Shown piece after piece: positions 1 through 6,189 of a stretch of DNA of 8,699 bases. Numbering within the stretch: position 1 is the first letter of the stretch; each line of letters begins with the position of its first letter. The position numbers and the translations under genes were made by a program. Source of the DNA: Burkholderiales bacterium (GTDB lineage Bacteria > Pseudomonadota > Gammaproteobacteria > Burkholderiales > Burkholderiaceae_C); the NCBI GenBank assembly GCA_947474415.1, contig CANJKD010000065.1, positions 1-8,699 of the forward strand. The letters are read 5' to 3'. The notes below the pieces were generated by a model. That model made no database searches, was not told the origin of the DNA, and worked only from the letters and a program-made list of their open reading frames with translations.

Positions 1-1
1 C

Positions 2-211
2 CAAAGCCCCGGGCGCGTGCTCTCGCGCGACCAGATCATGGACTCGCTGAAGGGCCACCCGCTGGAGGCTTTCGACCGATCCATCGATGTGCACATTTCG
101 CGCATCCGCGCCGTCATCGAGGAAGACGCCAAGCAGCCCCGCCGGGTGCTCACGGTGCGCGGCGCCGGCTACGTGTTCGCACGCAAGCAAGACGCCGATC
201 CGGCCGAATGA
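2..211 (+). CDS. OmpR/PhoB-family response regulator, C-terminal fragment (5' end outside window)
   Basis: This is the DNA-binding end of a two-component response regulator. The frame is open from base 2 and stops at TGA 209-211, so the receiver domain and the start codon lie upstream of the window. About 69 residues are visible. They match the second half of the OmpR/PhoB winged-helix domain: LSRDQIMD at the start of the alpha-2 region, then FDRSIDVHISRIR, the recognition helix with the typical RS.D.HISR.R pattern, then the C-terminal hairpin RRVLTVRGAGYVFA. The OmpR-subfamily assignment is firm; the specific regulon cannot be read from this piece. The gene ends 36 bp before the histidine kinase on the same strand, which implies a cognate regulator-sensor pair in one operon. 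I found no terminator between them. Confidence 0.92.
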   Translation, partial: QSPGRVLSRDQIMDSLKGHPLEAFDRSIDVHISRIRAVIEEDAKQPRRVLTVRGAGYVFARKQDADPAE

Positions 212-247
212 CGTGGCCGCTGGTGGCATGAGCCAGCGTGCGCCGGC

Positions 248-1636
248 ATGAAGAGCCTGTACCTGCGCATCTACGTCACGCTGGTCGTGGTGCTGCTGCT
301 GTTCGCGTCGGCATCGGGACTGCTGTTTCAGCGTCACATCGAACAGGAGCGGGTGCGTGCGGACACCGTGCTCACCGAACGCATGGGCGCCTGGGCCGAA
401 TTGATCCAACGTTCGCTGCCGGGTGCCGACTCGCCCACCGATGACCAGGCGGCCGGGCTGCGCGAATGGTCGTTGCGGCTGCGCCTGCCGCTCGCGCTGG
501 ACAGCGCCAACGGCCAGCGCCTGGTCACGTCCGAGTCGTTCCAGCGCCGACAGCAGGAAGGCGGCGGCGTGCGCGGCCTGGCGGTCCGCCTGGAAGACGG
601 CCGCACGCTGTGGATCATGCGGCCGGGTGGCCGGCGCCAGCCTGCAGCGGCAGTCGCCGGGTCGGGCTTCGGCGAGCCGCAGCTGCCGCCGGGCTCTGGC
701 ACGGACCGCCCGCCCGGCCCCGCGTTTCCTTTCGTGCCGCCCGGCTGGTTGCAAGGTGTCGGCCTGGTCATCCTGCTGGTGTTGCTGTTCATCGCAGTGG
801 CGGCTGGCGCCTATCCGGTGGTGCGGCGCCTCACCCGCCGGCTCGAAGCGCTGAAGCAGGGTGTCGAGCAATTCGGTGCCGGGCAACTGGACCACCGCGT
901 AGACGTGACAGGCCACGACGAAGTGGCCGCCGTGGCTGCCAGTTTCAACGTCACTGCGGCGCGCGTGGAGGCGCTGGTTCGCTCGCATCAATCACTGCTG
1001 GCCAATGCCAGCCATGAACTGCGTTCCCCGCTTGCCCGCATGAAGATGGCCGTGTCGATGCTCGACGATGCCGGCCCGGCGCAGCGCGAACGCCTCAAGC
1101 ACGAGATCGACACCAATGTCGCTGAACTCGATGCGCTGGTCGAAGAAGTGCTGCTCGCCAGCCGCCTCGACGCTGCGCCGCAGAACGAGCACGACCAGCC
1201 GGTCGAATTGCTGGGGCTGGTGGCGGAAGAGGGTGCACGCGTCAATGCGTCGGTCGATGGCGCACGGCTCAATGTGACAGGCGACGAACGCCTGTTGCGC
1301 CGCGCCTTGCGCAACCTGCTCGAAAACGCACGCCGCTATGGCGGCGGCGAGATCGAGGCGAGCGTCGAGCCGCTGGCCGGCCAGGCGGTGGTGCGCGTGT
1401 GCGACCGCGGGTCCGGCGTGCCCGAAGCAATGCGTGAGCGCATTTTCGAGCCGTTCTTTCGCTTGGCCGGCCATGCCGAACAGGCGGGCGGCGTGGGCCT
1501 GGGCCTGAGCCTGGTGCGGCAGATCGCGGTGCGCCATGGCGGCAGCGTGCGTTGCGAGGCCCGGCCGGGCGGCGGCAGCTGTTTCGTGATTTCACTGCCG
1601 CTGGGCGGCCCGCAGCCGGCCCGCCTCAGCCGGTGA
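248..1636 (+). CDS. Sensor histidine kinase, two-TM with HAMP domain
   Basis: This is an inner-membrane sensor kinase of 462 residues, presumably phosphorylating the regulator encoded just upstream. In order it shows: TM1 at about 7-27; a periplasmic sensor region of about 140 residues (28-167); TM2 at about 168-190; a HAMP linker at about 190-243; a HisKA dimerisation domain with the H-box ASHELRSPL (phospho-acceptor His256); and a HATPase domain with N-box NLLENARRY (Asn360), G1 box DRGSGVP (from Asp386), F-box FEPFFR (400-405) and G2 box GGVGLGL (414-420). All catalytic motifs are intact. The periplasmic part ends in a Pro/Gly-rich stretch (about 126-166) just before TM2. The signal sensed is not deducible. 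The ATG at 248 is chosen because TM1 follows directly; no strong ribosome binding site is visible. The 3' end overlaps the opposing DUF1289 gene by 11 bp. Confidence 0.93.
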   Translation: MKSLYLRIYVTLVVVLLLFASASGLLFQRHIEQERVRADTVLTERMGAWAELIQRSLPGADSPTDDQAAGLREWSLRLRLPLALDSANGQRLVTSESFQRRQQEGGGVRGLAVRLEDGRTLWIMRPGGRRQPAAAVAGSGFGEPQLPPGSGTDRPPGPAFPFVPPGWLQGVGLVILLVLLFIAVAAGAYPVVRRLTRRLEALKQGVEQFGAGQLDHRVDVTGHDEVAAVAASFNVTAARVEALVRSHQSLLANASHELRSPLARMKMAVSMLDDAGPAQRERLKHEIDTNVAELDALVEEVLLASRLDAAPQNEHDQPVELLGLVAEEGARVNASVDGARLNVTGDERLLRRALRNLLENARRYGGGEIEASVEPLAGQAVVRVCDRGSGVPEAMRERIFEPFFRLAGHAEQAGGVGLGLSLVRQIAVRHGGSVRCEARPGGGSCFVISLPLGGPQPARLSR

Positions 1637-2060
1637 TGCGTGGCGCTGCCGCGTTTGCCTCACGGGCGCGTTCGGCGTAGCGGTTGAAGCGCCAGGCCGT
1701 GTTGTCCATCGTGATCCGGTGCCAGGTGACGCGCTTTTCCGCCGGGCTCATCACCGGCCAGTGCTGCACTTCGTCGAAGGTACGGCCGCAACCCTTGCAC
1801 ACGTCGTCGCCCTGGCTGGTCGAGCAGATCGCGATGCAGGGCGCATCGGGCGTGCTGTCGTACCACGCCAGCCAGGCAGTCTGAGCCGGACCCGCGAGCG
1901 ATGTTTCATCGCATTCGCTCTCGTGGTGATAGGTCATCAACGCGTACACGGTGGCCAGTGCCCGAACTTCGGGGCAGGCCGTGATGCCGTCCGGCGAGGG
2001 TGATCGGTTGCGCCACCAGTTGATGGCGGCTTCAATGTCGATGATGTTCAGGGCGGCCAT
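1626..2060 (-). CDS. DUF3717-DUF1289 two-domain protein
   Basis: This encodes a 144-residue soluble protein of unknown function. Residues 5-50 resemble DUF3717, a short helical domain seen in Burkholderiales (IDIEAAINWWR, then CPEVRALATVYALM). Residues 72-118 resemble DUF1289, a small four-cysteine, probably metal-binding domain: PCIAIC (Cys75, Cys79), then CKGCGRT (Cys88, Cys91) followed by an acidic residue and a Trp-Pro/Trp-His region. The cysteine spacing CxxxC-x8-CxxC supports a zinc or Fe-S type site, but the metal is inference. The frame stays open 119 codons further upstream, antisense to the lipoprotein gene. I start at ATG 2060 (MAALNIID) because domain similarity begins there. No clear Shine-Dalgarno precedes it. 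It is divergent from the lipoprotein gene (139 bp between starts) and convergent with the kinase. Confidence 0.85.
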   Translation of the reverse strand: MAALNIIDIEAAINWWRNRSPSPDGITACPEVRALATVYALMTYHHESECDETSLAGPAQTAWLAWYDSTPDAPCIAICSTSQGDDVCKGCGRTFDEVQHWPVMSPAEKRVTWHRITMDNTAWRFNRYAERAREANAAAPRITG

Positions 2061-2199
2061 GCGGGCGGAGGTGAGCGGGCGGAACCGGGGTCGAGGGGCA
2101 GCCGTCAGGGCCGTGCCGGGTTCCGAGCATAGCGCGACTTGCCGACAAATTTTGGTACGCTCCTGCGGCCCGCGAAATGCGCCGATGGAGACTGGTCGA

Positions 2200-2649
2200 A
2201 TGAATGAAATGCTGAGTGCTCGCCACGGCGTCTGGGCGGTGCTGCTCGTGGTCTTGACCGGTTGCGTTTCGGGCGACAAGCTGAAACCGGGGGCGGCGCA
2301 GCCCCTTGTCAAGGCAGCCGGGCAGCGCTCGCTCACCGTCACCGAAGTGCAAACCGGTGCCGACATCGAACTCGGTCTTGAGCAGGAACTGGTGGTGCGG
2401 CTGGCCACCAGCGGCAAAGGTGACCGAGAGTGGTCTTTGGTCGATCTGGCGCCTGGGGTGCTGACCGCGAGCGGACCGAGGTTTCAGCGCGATTTGGCGG
2501 GTACCACCTCCGACGACGCGTCGGGTCAGTCGATCTGGCGGATGCGCCCGTCTTCGGCCGGTAGCGTGAATCTGCGGTTCGAGTACCGGCGTCCGCGCAG
2601 TACCCAACCGGCCTCTGCGTTCGTGACTTACGCCGTCACGGTGCGGTAG
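2200..2649 (+). CDS. Lipoprotein with chagasin-like (protease inhibitor I42-type) domain
   Basis: This encodes a 149-residue predicted lipoprotein. The N-terminus has a hydrophobic segment (about 11-19) ending in the lipobox LTGC with Cys22, so the mature protein should be lipidated and anchored to a membrane. Residues 44-148 are rich in beta strands and follow the layout of chagasin-type inhibitors of papain-like cysteine proteases (MEROPS I42): a G..IELGLEQELVVRL strand, a glycine-containing loop followed by W78 where the family has NxTTGxxW, a WRM...AG.VNLRFEYRRP segment ending near the family's RPW loop, and a C-terminal F.TYAVTV strand. The key inhibitory loops are not canonical (TSGKGDREW, RRPRS), so real inhibitory activity is uncertain. 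The start is ATG 2200 with GGAG at 2187-2190; an in-frame ATG at 2185 is less likely. The gene sits between unrelated genes and has no obvious flagellar link. Confidence 0.75.
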   Translation: MNEMLSARHGVWAVLLVVLTGCVSGDKLKPGAAQPLVKAAGQRSLTVTEVQTGADIELGLEQELVVRLATSGKGDREWSLVDLAPGVLTASGPRFQRDLAGTTSDDASGQSIWRMRPSSAGSVNLRFEYRRPRSTQPASAFVTYAVTVR

Positions 2650-2650
2650 A

Positions 2651-2665
2651 CCGGCGCTGGGCCGG
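2651..2665. other. Short inverted repeat between convergent genes
   Basis: CCGGC and GCCGG flank a 5-base GCTGG spacer in the 17-bp gap between the lipoprotein stop and the flgN stop. The position suits a bidirectional terminator. The stem is only 5 bp and no T-tract follows on either strand, so this is a weak call. Confidence 0.3.
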
Positions 2666-2666
2666 C

Positions 2667-3059
2667 TCAGGCCTGGAGCGTGCCCGTCCGGGCGGCGCGG
2701 GCCGCGCCGCCCTGAGTCGAGTAGAGGGGGCTGCCTTCGCGCGGCAACAGCACATCGATCGCCAGGTCGAGCGCGGCGGTGGCGCGTGCGAGCGCCTCGC
2801 GTTGCGCCGCCACGTGACCGGTCGCCTGCGCAAGCCGCACCCGAAGGCTGGCCGGCACCGTGCCACTGCGCGCCGCCCGCGCGAAGCGCTCGACGGCACT
2901 GGCCAGTGAACGTTGCAGCTCGCGGGCATGCGCCTCGACGCCGGCCGTGTCGCGCGCGCGAAGCGCTTCGCCCAGCGCTGCCAGGTGCATTTCGACCGCC
3001 GACATCGCGGTTTCGAGGGGGGATTCCGGCGCAGGGCCAGTCGGTAATGGAGTGGACAT
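2667..3059 (-). CDS. flgN: FlgN-like flagellar export chaperone
   Basis: This encodes a 130-residue, almost entirely helical protein rich in Ala, Arg and Leu, with no signal peptide or membrane segment. That fits FlgN, the cytoplasmic chaperone for the hook-filament junction proteins FlgK and FlgL. Sequence conservation in this family is low, so the call rests mainly on size, helical content and position, next to flgM and in the same orientation, as in the flgA-flgM-flgN arrangement of many betaproteobacteria. The C-terminal piece IDVLLPREGSPLYSTQG has the loop-like Leu-Leu-Pro and Tyr features often seen at FlgN ends. The ATG at 3059 has no good Shine-Dalgarno; an internal ATG at 3005 (MSAVEMHLAAL) is an alternative start. 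An 82-bp gap separates it from flgM, which is long for tight coupling. Confidence 0.78.
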   Translation of the reverse strand: MSTPLPTGPAPESPLETAMSAVEMHLAALGEALRARDTAGVEAHARELQRSLASAVERFARAARSGTVPASLRVRLAQATGHVAAQREALARATAALDLAIDVLLPREGSPLYSTQGGAARAARTGTLQA

Positions 3060-3095
3060 CGATGGCCCATTGGGAGCAAAGCTGGAAGGCCCGCA

Positions 3096-3107
3096 CCGCT
3101 GCAGCGG
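3096..3107. repeat. 12-bp perfect palindrome in the flgM-flgN gap
   Basis: CCGCTGCAGCGG is a perfect palindrome lying in the 82-bp non-coding gap between flgM and flgN. It could be a protein-binding dyad or chance in GC-rich DNA. As RNA it would form no useful hairpin loop without opening the centre. Confidence 0.4.
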
Positions 3108-3141
3108 AACGAGCCCGGAAGGTACCGCAGAAAGAAAGCCT

Positions 3142-3480
3142 CTAGCCCTTGGCTTTCGTCAGCAATTCCTGTGCGTTGGCGATCAGCTTGTCGGCAACGG
3201 CTTCAGGGTTGATCTTGAACTGCCCCTTGCCGATGGCGTCGGAGATGCGGGACACCTTCTCGGCGTCGAATTCGGCGCTGACATCAGTCGACATCAACGT
3301 GGCCGCCGTGCTTGACAGCTCGACCTTCGCTCCGACTTCAGCCGCTTTGGCCGTCTGATTGGCGGCCGTGCCAGCCGAGGCAACCGTGGCTGCGAGGGTC
3401 TTGGCGGCGTCGGCCGACGGCTGCGCACCCGTGGTGACAGCTTGCGACGCGGGCTTTTCTGCGGGGTGGCCGATCTTCAT
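3142..3480 (-). CDS. flgM: Anti-sigma-28 factor FlgM
   Basis: FlgM binds the flagellar sigma factor FliA (sigma-28) in the cytoplasm and is exported through the completed hook, releasing late gene expression. This 112-residue protein has the expected two-part layout: a low-complexity, disordered N-terminal half rich in Ala, Thr and Ser (about 8-62), and a conserved C-terminal sigma-binding half (about 63-108) with FDAEKVSRISDAIGKGQFKI followed by NPEAVADKLI. These match the family's D.EKV..I..AI..G.Y.I...E.IA..LI pattern. The start is ATG 3480, preceded by GGAG six bases upstream (TTGGAGAGCACT); a longer open frame upstream to 3528 has no family similarity. It lies 124 bp after flgA on the same strand, with a sigma-28-like promoter between them. 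Confidence 0.93.
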   Translation of the reverse strand: MKIGHPAEKPASQAVTTGAQPSADAAKTLAATVASAGTAANQTAKAAEVGAKVELSSTAATLMSTDVSAEFDAEKVSRISDAIGKGQFKINPEAVADKLIANAQELLTKAKG

Positions 3481-3531
3481 AGTGCTCTCCAAGGGGCGGG
3501 GCGGGGGCCCCAACCTGACGACATGCATGGA

Positions 3532-3558
3532 ATTTCGACCAATGCGCCGCCAACTTTA
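3532..3558 (-). promoter_or_regulatory. Sigma-28 (FliA) type promoter candidate for flgM
   Basis: Read on the minus strand, TAAAGTTG (3558-3551) is followed by exactly 11 bases and then GTCGAAAT (3539-3532). The enterobacterial sigma-28 consensus is TAAAGTTT-N11-GCCGATAA. The -35 half matches 7 of 8 positions, the spacing is exact, and the -10 half matches 5 of 8 including the CGA core. The inferred transcript would start about 45 bases before the flgM ATG. Autogenous late (class III) expression of flgM is known in Salmonella, so the location makes biological sense. No experimental support is visible here. Confidence 0.6.
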
Positions 3559-3577
3559 GACTCTTTTTATACGGCTT

Positions 3578-3603
3578 GCCGCACGTGCCTGCACACGTGC
3601 GGC
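3578..3603 (-). terminator. Stem-loop directly after flgA
   Basis: A perfect 10-bp inverted repeat (GCCGCACGTG at 3578-3587, CACGTGCGGC at 3594-3603) encloses a 6-base loop and begins one base past the flgA stop codon. It is the strongest hairpin I saw in the window and is well placed to end or attenuate flgA mRNA before flgM. No U-tract follows on the minus strand (the next bases are AAGCCGTATAAAAAG), so classical intrinsic termination is doubtful. RNA stabilisation or partial attenuation are alternatives. Confidence 0.5.
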
Positions 3604-3604
3604 T

Positions 3605-4414
3605 TCACAGGCTCAGCTCCAGACGCCGGTCGCCGACAGGTTGGCCCGACAACACGCGTCCGCCGTCGGTTCGCACGCGGGCAGGCTGGCCTTCGATGCC
3701 GTTCGTCAGCGCCTGCGCTTCGCCAGCCACACTGAAGCCTGCGCCCTGTGCCACCACGGTGACCGAGTCGCCGGCGGCGAACCACTGGCGCGGCTTCAGG
3801 TGCGACTGGCGCAGGCTCTGGCCGGCCTTCAAAGGGCGCGCCAATGCGCGCCCCACGGCCAGGGCGGCGTTCGCTATGGCGGGCGAGGCGTCGTCTGCCA
3901 GGTCGACCTCGGCTGGCGTCAGGTCGGCCGCTGTCAGCACACTGCCGGCCGCCGCGTTGCCGGCTGCCACCAGGGCGGGGCCGAAGGCCTTCACGGTGAC
4001 CGGCAGGTAGACATTCCATTTCGTCGCGCCCTGGGTACAGCGCAGGCCGATGCGGCCCTTGCCCCACAGCCGCGTGCCCTCGGGCAGGTACGGGTCCACA
4101 TGCTGGCAGGGTGCGAGGCGCAGGCGCGCATCGAGCTGGCCGATGATGATCTCGAAACGTGGCAAGCCTGCGGTGCCCAGCGGTGCATCGGCCTGCGTGC
4201 CCGACAGTGCGAGCTGACGCACCTGCTGCTCAAGGGCAAGGCCGATGCCGATGCCAGCTTCCGGGGCCGCGGTCGTGGCGGTGCTGGTGGCGGTTTGCGC
4301 CCATGCTGTCGGGCCGGCCGTCGTCTGCGCGAGCAGCACGACAGTCGCAAGCCATGCGCGTGCGGGTCGGCGCGGGGCGCAAGCCGGGCGGGCGAGAGTG
4401 GGCGGTTGAGGCAT
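3605..4414 (-). CDS. flgA: Flagellar basal body P-ring formation protein FlgA
   Basis: FlgA is the periplasmic chaperone that assists FlgI assembly into the P ring. From ATG 4414 the product is 269 residues. It has a signal peptide with a basic n-region (RRPARA), a hydrophobic core at about 20-33 and a probable cleavage after AWA (residue 39). The mature part carries a conserved pair of cysteines (Cys103 in LAPCQ, Cys126 in GLRCTQG) and WNVYLPVTVKA. A SAF-type domain follows (about 145-207), with LTAADLTPAEVDL and GRALARPLKAGQSLRQSHLKP. The C-terminal module has GDSVTVVAQGAGFSV and is followed by VRTDGGRVLSGQPVGDRRLEL, all typical of FlgA. The frame is open further upstream; an in-frame ATG at 4453 is possible, and neither start has a strong Shine-Dalgarno. 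The gene is divergent from flgB with 159 bp between starts. Confidence 0.94.
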   Translation of the reverse strand: MPQPPTLARPACAPRRPARAWLATVVLLAQTTAGPTAWAQTATSTATTAAPEAGIGIGLALEQQVRQLALSGTQADAPLGTAGLPRFEIIIGQLDARLRLAPCQHVDPYLPEGTRLWGKGRIGLRCTQGATKWNVYLPVTVKAFGPALVAAGNAAAGSVLTAADLTPAEVDLADDASPAIANAALAVGRALARPLKAGQSLRQSHLKPRQWFAAGDSVTVVAQGAGFSVAGEAQALTNGIEGQPARVRTDGGRVLSGQPVGDRRLELSL

Positions 4415-4573
4415 GGCATCAATGTAGGTGCGCCGTGCCCGTTTCGATGGCATGAACTGGCCGGCGTTCCGGCCTCTGTTCGCGCTTATGTTTTGACGCG
4501 GGCTTTCGACAATCGCTGCACACCGTCCCGAAGCTTCGTGCCCAGGGCCCGCCATGCCGCGCAAAGGGCTGCC
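4415..4573. promoter_or_regulatory. flgA/flgB divergent intergenic region
   Basis: This 159-bp gap must hold the promoters for flgBCDEF and flgA. It is locally less GC-rich around 4483-4515. On the plus strand CGCTTATGTTTTGACG (4483-4498) resembles one half of the enterobacterial FlhDC box (CGCTATTTNTGCCATT) and overlaps a TTGACG that could act as a -35 element. I could not find a matching second half-site, nor a convincing -10 at 16-18 bp spacing. I saw no sigma-28 or sigma-54 element. The region's regulatory role is near certain; the specific elements are weak inference. Confidence 0.45.
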
Positions 4574-5008
4574 ATGCTCAACCGACTCACCGACGCGCTC
4601 GACTTTCAGGCCCAGGCCCTCGCGCTGCGCTCGGAGCGGCAGCGCCTGATCGCCAGCAACATTGCGAACGCCGACACACCGGGCTACGTGGCTCGTGACA
4701 TGAATTTCGCGCAGGCGCTTCGCGATGCCAGTGGCGGCGGCGAAACCAGCGGCGGCACAGCGGCGGCCCGCCCGGCCGCGTCACGAGCCGCCAGCCAGCC
4801 TGGTCACATTCCAATCGGCGCACCGGCAGGCGGCAGCTACAGCAACCTGCTCTATGCGACGCCGAGCCAGACCAACCTCGATCGCAACACGGTCGACATG
4901 GACCGCGAGCGCGCCAGCTTCGCCGACAACACCGTGAAGTACGAAGCCACGCTGCGCTTCATCAGCGCCAACGTGCGCACCACCCTGAGCGCCATCACCG
5001 GCCAGTGA
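4574..5008 (+). CDS. flgB: Flagellar basal body rod protein FlgB
   Basis: FlgB is a proximal rod subunit of the flagellar basal body, exported by the flagellar type III system. The 144-residue product has the N-terminal rod-family motif SNIANADTPGY (28-38) within a helical segment. Its C-terminal part, NLDRNTVDMDRER (101-113) then FADNTVKYEATLRFI, is diagnostic for FlgB. Between them (about 52-88) is a Gly/Ala/Ser-rich loop, as in the variable region of this family. The ATG at 4574 is preceded by AAAGGG five bases upstream and lies directly before the conserved start. The frame is open for a further 311 codons upstream, but that stretch is antisense to flgA and is not coding. It is the first gene of the plus-strand operon, 23 bp ahead of flgC. 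Confidence 0.96.
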   Translation: MLNRLTDALDFQAQALALRSERQRLIASNIANADTPGYVARDMNFAQALRDASGGGETSGGTAAARPAASRAASQPGHIPIGAPAGGSYSNLLYATPSQTNLDRNTVDMDRERASFADNTVKYEATLRFISANVRTTLSAITGQ

Positions 5009-5031
5009 CAGTGAAAGTGAAGGAGTGAACC

Positions 5032-5451
5032 ATGAGTCTTCTGAACATCTTCAACGTCTCGGGCAGCGCCGCCAGCGCGCAGAGCCAGCGCCTGAACGTG
5101 GTGGCCAGCAACCTGGCCAATGCCGACACCGTGGCTGGCCCCGATGGCAAGGCCTACAAGGCGCGCCAGGTCACGTTCCAGACCCAGTTGACGGGTGCGG
5201 GTGGCAACCCGGCATCGTCGGCCGGTGTGGCGGTGAGTGCCATCACCGAAGACCAGAGCGTCGGGCGCCGCGTGCACGACCCCAAACACCCGAGCGCCGA
5301 TGCGGACGGCTATGTCACCTACAGCAACGTCAACGCGGTCGAGGAGATGGTCAACATGATCTCGGCCTCGCGCTCGTACCAGAACAACATCGAGGTCATG
5401 AACACAGCCAAGAGCCTGATGCTCAAGACCTTGCAGATGGGTCAGTCGTGA
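5032..5451 (+). CDS. flgC: Flagellar basal body rod protein FlgC
   Basis: FlgC is another proximal rod subunit. The 139-residue product, normal for the family, shows the N-terminal motif VVASNLANADT (23-33) and the C-terminal heptad-type helix VNMISASRSYQNNIEVMNTA (107-126) shared by rod and hook proteins. The central DPKHPSADADGYV segment is typical of FlgC. Translation starts at ATG 5032 with a strong AAGGAG (5020-5025) six bases upstream. It is followed 26 bp later by flgD on the same strand. Confidence 0.97.
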   Translation: MSLLNIFNVSGSAASAQSQRLNVVASNLANADTVAGPDGKAYKARQVTFQTQLTGAGGNPASSAGVAVSAITEDQSVGRRVHDPKHPSADADGYVTYSNVNAVEEMVNMISASRSYQNNIEVMNTAKSLMLKTLQMGQS

Positions 5452-5477
5452 AGACGGCCTGAACCGGGGAAATCGCC

Positions 5478-6122
5478 ATGTCAGTGACCGCCGCCACGTC
5501 GAGCACCGCCGCCAGTGCGGCCTCGTCGATCACCAGCGCAAACGAGGCCGGCAGCCAGGACCGCTTCCTGAAGCTGCTCGTCACGCAGCTGAAAAACCAG
5601 GACCCGCTGAGCCCGATGGACAACGCCCAGCTCACGAGCCAGATCGCCCAGATCAACACCGTGAGCGGCATTGCGACCTTGAATACGAGCGTGCAGACGC
5701 TGTCGAGCCAGTTCCTGCAGATGCAGTCTTTGCAGGGCGCATCGCTGGTCGGCAAGGACGTGATCGTGGCGGGCAACAAGCTCGACATTGTCGCTGGCGT
5801 GGGCCAGGGCGGCTTCGAGATTGCGACCGCCGCCGATGCGGTGAAGGTCGAGGTGCTGAGCCCGGCCGGACGCGTCGTCGACACGCTGAACCTCGGTGCG
5901 CAGAGCAGCGGCATGCACAGCTTCGACTGGGCCTCGGGCAGCTACGACGCCACCAGCGGCCTGACGTTTCGCGTCACCGCCACCAGCGGCACCACGGCGC
6001 TTTCCAGCACCGCGCTGATGCGCGACAAGGTCGAGGCCGTCAGCACCTCGGGCAATAACCTGATGCTCGAACTGCACAGCGCCGGCACCGTCGCCTACAG
6101 CACGGTCAAAGCCATCAATTGA
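5478..6122 (+). CDS. flgD: Flagellar hook assembly (cap) protein FlgD
   Basis: FlgD forms the temporary cap under which FlgE hook subunits assemble. The 214-residue product begins with a Ser/Ala/Thr-rich export region (1-25). Next come the hallmark block QDRFLKLLVTQLKNQDPLSP (27-46) and MDNAQLTSQIAQINTVSGI. From about residue 82 there is the tudor/Ig-like beta domain, with LVGKDVIV, VEVLSPAGRVVDTLNLG and GLTFRVTA, and a closing VEAVSTSGNNLML...VAYSTVKAI segment. Length and order are normal. The ATG at 5478 has GGGGA about seven bases upstream. A 67-bp gap with no clear signal leads to flgE. Confidence 0.97.
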   Translation: MSVTAATSSTAASAASSITSANEAGSQDRFLKLLVTQLKNQDPLSPMDNAQLTSQIAQINTVSGIATLNTSVQTLSSQFLQMQSLQGASLVGKDVIVAGNKLDIVAGVGQGGFEIATAADAVKVEVLSPAGRVVDTLNLGAQSSGMHSFDWASGSYDATSGLTFRVTATSGTTALSSTALMRDKVEAVSTSGNNLMLELHSAGTVAYSTVKAIN

Positions 6123-6189
6123 GCGCCTCACGCGCAGCCACAAGCGCGCCGCCACGCCAGCCAACCCGCTTCAACACGAAGGAATTCTC

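Noticed and set aside
2139..2161. TTGCCG and TACGCT as a sigma-70 promoter for the lipoprotein gene
   Set aside because: The spacer is only 11 bp, far from the usual 16-18 bp.
2152..2166. Sigma-54-like TTGGTACG...TGC upstream of the lipoprotein gene
   Set aside because: The GG-to-GC distance is one base shorter than the strict -24/-12 spacing and the TTGC half is incomplete.
2061..2417. N-terminal extension of the DUF3717-DUF1289 protein to 2417
   Set aside because: The extra 119 residues are antisense to the lipoprotein gene and unlike any domain; similarity begins at the ATG at 2060.
2032..3096. 354-codon minus-strand open frame spanning the lipoprotein and flgN region
   Set aside because: It is in a different frame from flgN and antisense to the lipoprotein gene. 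Its composition is Arg/Pro-rich shadow-like and it has no motif.
3641..4573. Long plus-strand open frame continuous with flgB (455 codons in total)
   Set aside because: The part before 4574 is antisense to flgA. It has no domain similarity, and rod protein similarity and a ribosome binding site start at 4574.
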